A stretch of 64,000 bases of DNA from Umezawaea sp036375055. Its GTDB lineage: Bacteria; Actinomycetota; Actinomycetes; Mycobacteriales; Pseudonocardiaceae. The first letter of the stretch is position 1, and the number at the start of each line of letters is the position of its first letter. Positions 63,849 to 64,000 of this stretch are shown here, one piece after another. The DNA is taken from assembly GCF_036375055.1 (NCBI RefSeq), contig NZ_DASUSQ010000042.1, forward strand, positions 18,306 through 82,305, given 5' to 3'. The notes below the pieces were generated by a model that worked only from the letters and a program-made list of their open reading frames with translations, was not told where the DNA came from and searched no databases. The position numbers and the translations under genes were made by a program.

Positions 63849-64000
63849 ATGGCGCGTGCACGGGATGTCGGTTCACCGGACTCAGGAATCCGCTTTGGGA
63901 TATTCGGCCCAACGGAGGCTTTTCTCAACGGCGTGGAGATACCGGTGCCTGCCGCTCAGCAACGCACCATCCTGGCCGGTCTGCTGCTCTACAACAACCG
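63849..64000 (+). CDS. SARP-family transcriptional regulator (N-terminal part, cut by the window end)
   Basis: The first 50 codons of a gene running off the window. ATG 63849 follows GAAGAGAGG. The translation has IRFGIFGPTEAFLNGVEIPV and AAQQRTILAGLLLYNN, the start of the Trans_reg_C winged-helix domain of SARP/AfsR regulators. With 1 kb of non-coding sequence upstream it may have a long, regulated promoter region. Downstream domains (BTAD, NB-ARC) are unseen. Confidence 0.8.
   Translation, partial: MARARDVGSPDSGIRFGIFGPTEAFLNGVEIPVPAAQQRTILAGLLLYNN

Noticed and set aside
1..64000. tRNA, rRNA, insertion sequence, integrase or attachment site
   Set aside because: I looked for clover-leaf-like segments, transposase motifs and flanking inverted repeats and saw none I could support.

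Overview
The window is uniformly GC-rich with strong third-position GC bias and frequent GTG starts, and its gene families are those of a filamentous actinomycete. An AftD-type arabinofuranosyltransferase next to a DUF2613 protein, a DUF3068 protein, AfsR/SARP regulators and MAB_1171c-type membrane proteins point to the Pseudonocardiales (Actinosynnema, Saccharothrix or Lentzea-like). This placement is inferred from gene content only.

Region 1 (1-8.8 kb) carries cell-envelope genes: the 3' part of an AftD-like transferase, a flippase-like membrane protein, a polytopic membrane protein, a DUF2613 peptide, a methyltransferase, and a DUF3068/GT4/GT2 operon behind a CRP/GlxR-type palindrome. Region 2 (9.6-28.4 kb) is a mixed regulatory and metabolic stretch. 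It holds a two-component system, an AfsR-type regulator, an AraC regulator divergent from a PaoABC-type molybdenum aldehyde oxidoreductase operon, a VOC protein, and two TetR genes next to an SDR and a quinone oxidoreductase with recognisable operators. It continues with an AIM24 protein, an SRPBCC protein and a pyruvate-oxidase-like ThDP enzyme.

Region 3 (28.5-54.2 kb) is the main interest: 15 genes all on the minus strand, most overlapping by 4 to 13 bases or separated by 0 to 40 bases, read leftward from one promoter region. It begins with a single-module iterative PKS of fungal highly-reducing layout (KS-AT-DH-MT-ER-KR-ACP) plus a C-terminal TE. Next come a flavin halogenase-like enzyme, an SDR, an acyl-CoA ligase fused to an alpha/beta hydrolase, a hotdog thioesterase, a cation/proton antiporter, a luciferase-like monooxygenase and an MFS exporter. 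The second half is an amino-acid module: both subunits of a B12-dependent glutamate mutase, two ATP-grasp ligases, a PP-loop ATPase, an AsnRS-like enzyme with no anticodon-binding domain, and a stand-alone FMN glutamate-synthase-like domain. There is no NRPS. The simplest reading is a methylated reduced polyketide acyl chain joined to 3-methylaspartate-derived units by ATP-grasp chemistry. The product is not identified.

Region 4 (54.2-64 kb) has an XRE-like regulator gene divergent from the PKS, an ImmA/IrrE-type metallopeptidase with a MAB_1171c membrane protein, a phosphoketolase-acetate kinase operon, an NmrA-family protein, a poorly coding and more AT-rich kilobase, and the first 50 codons of a SARP regulator cut by the window end.
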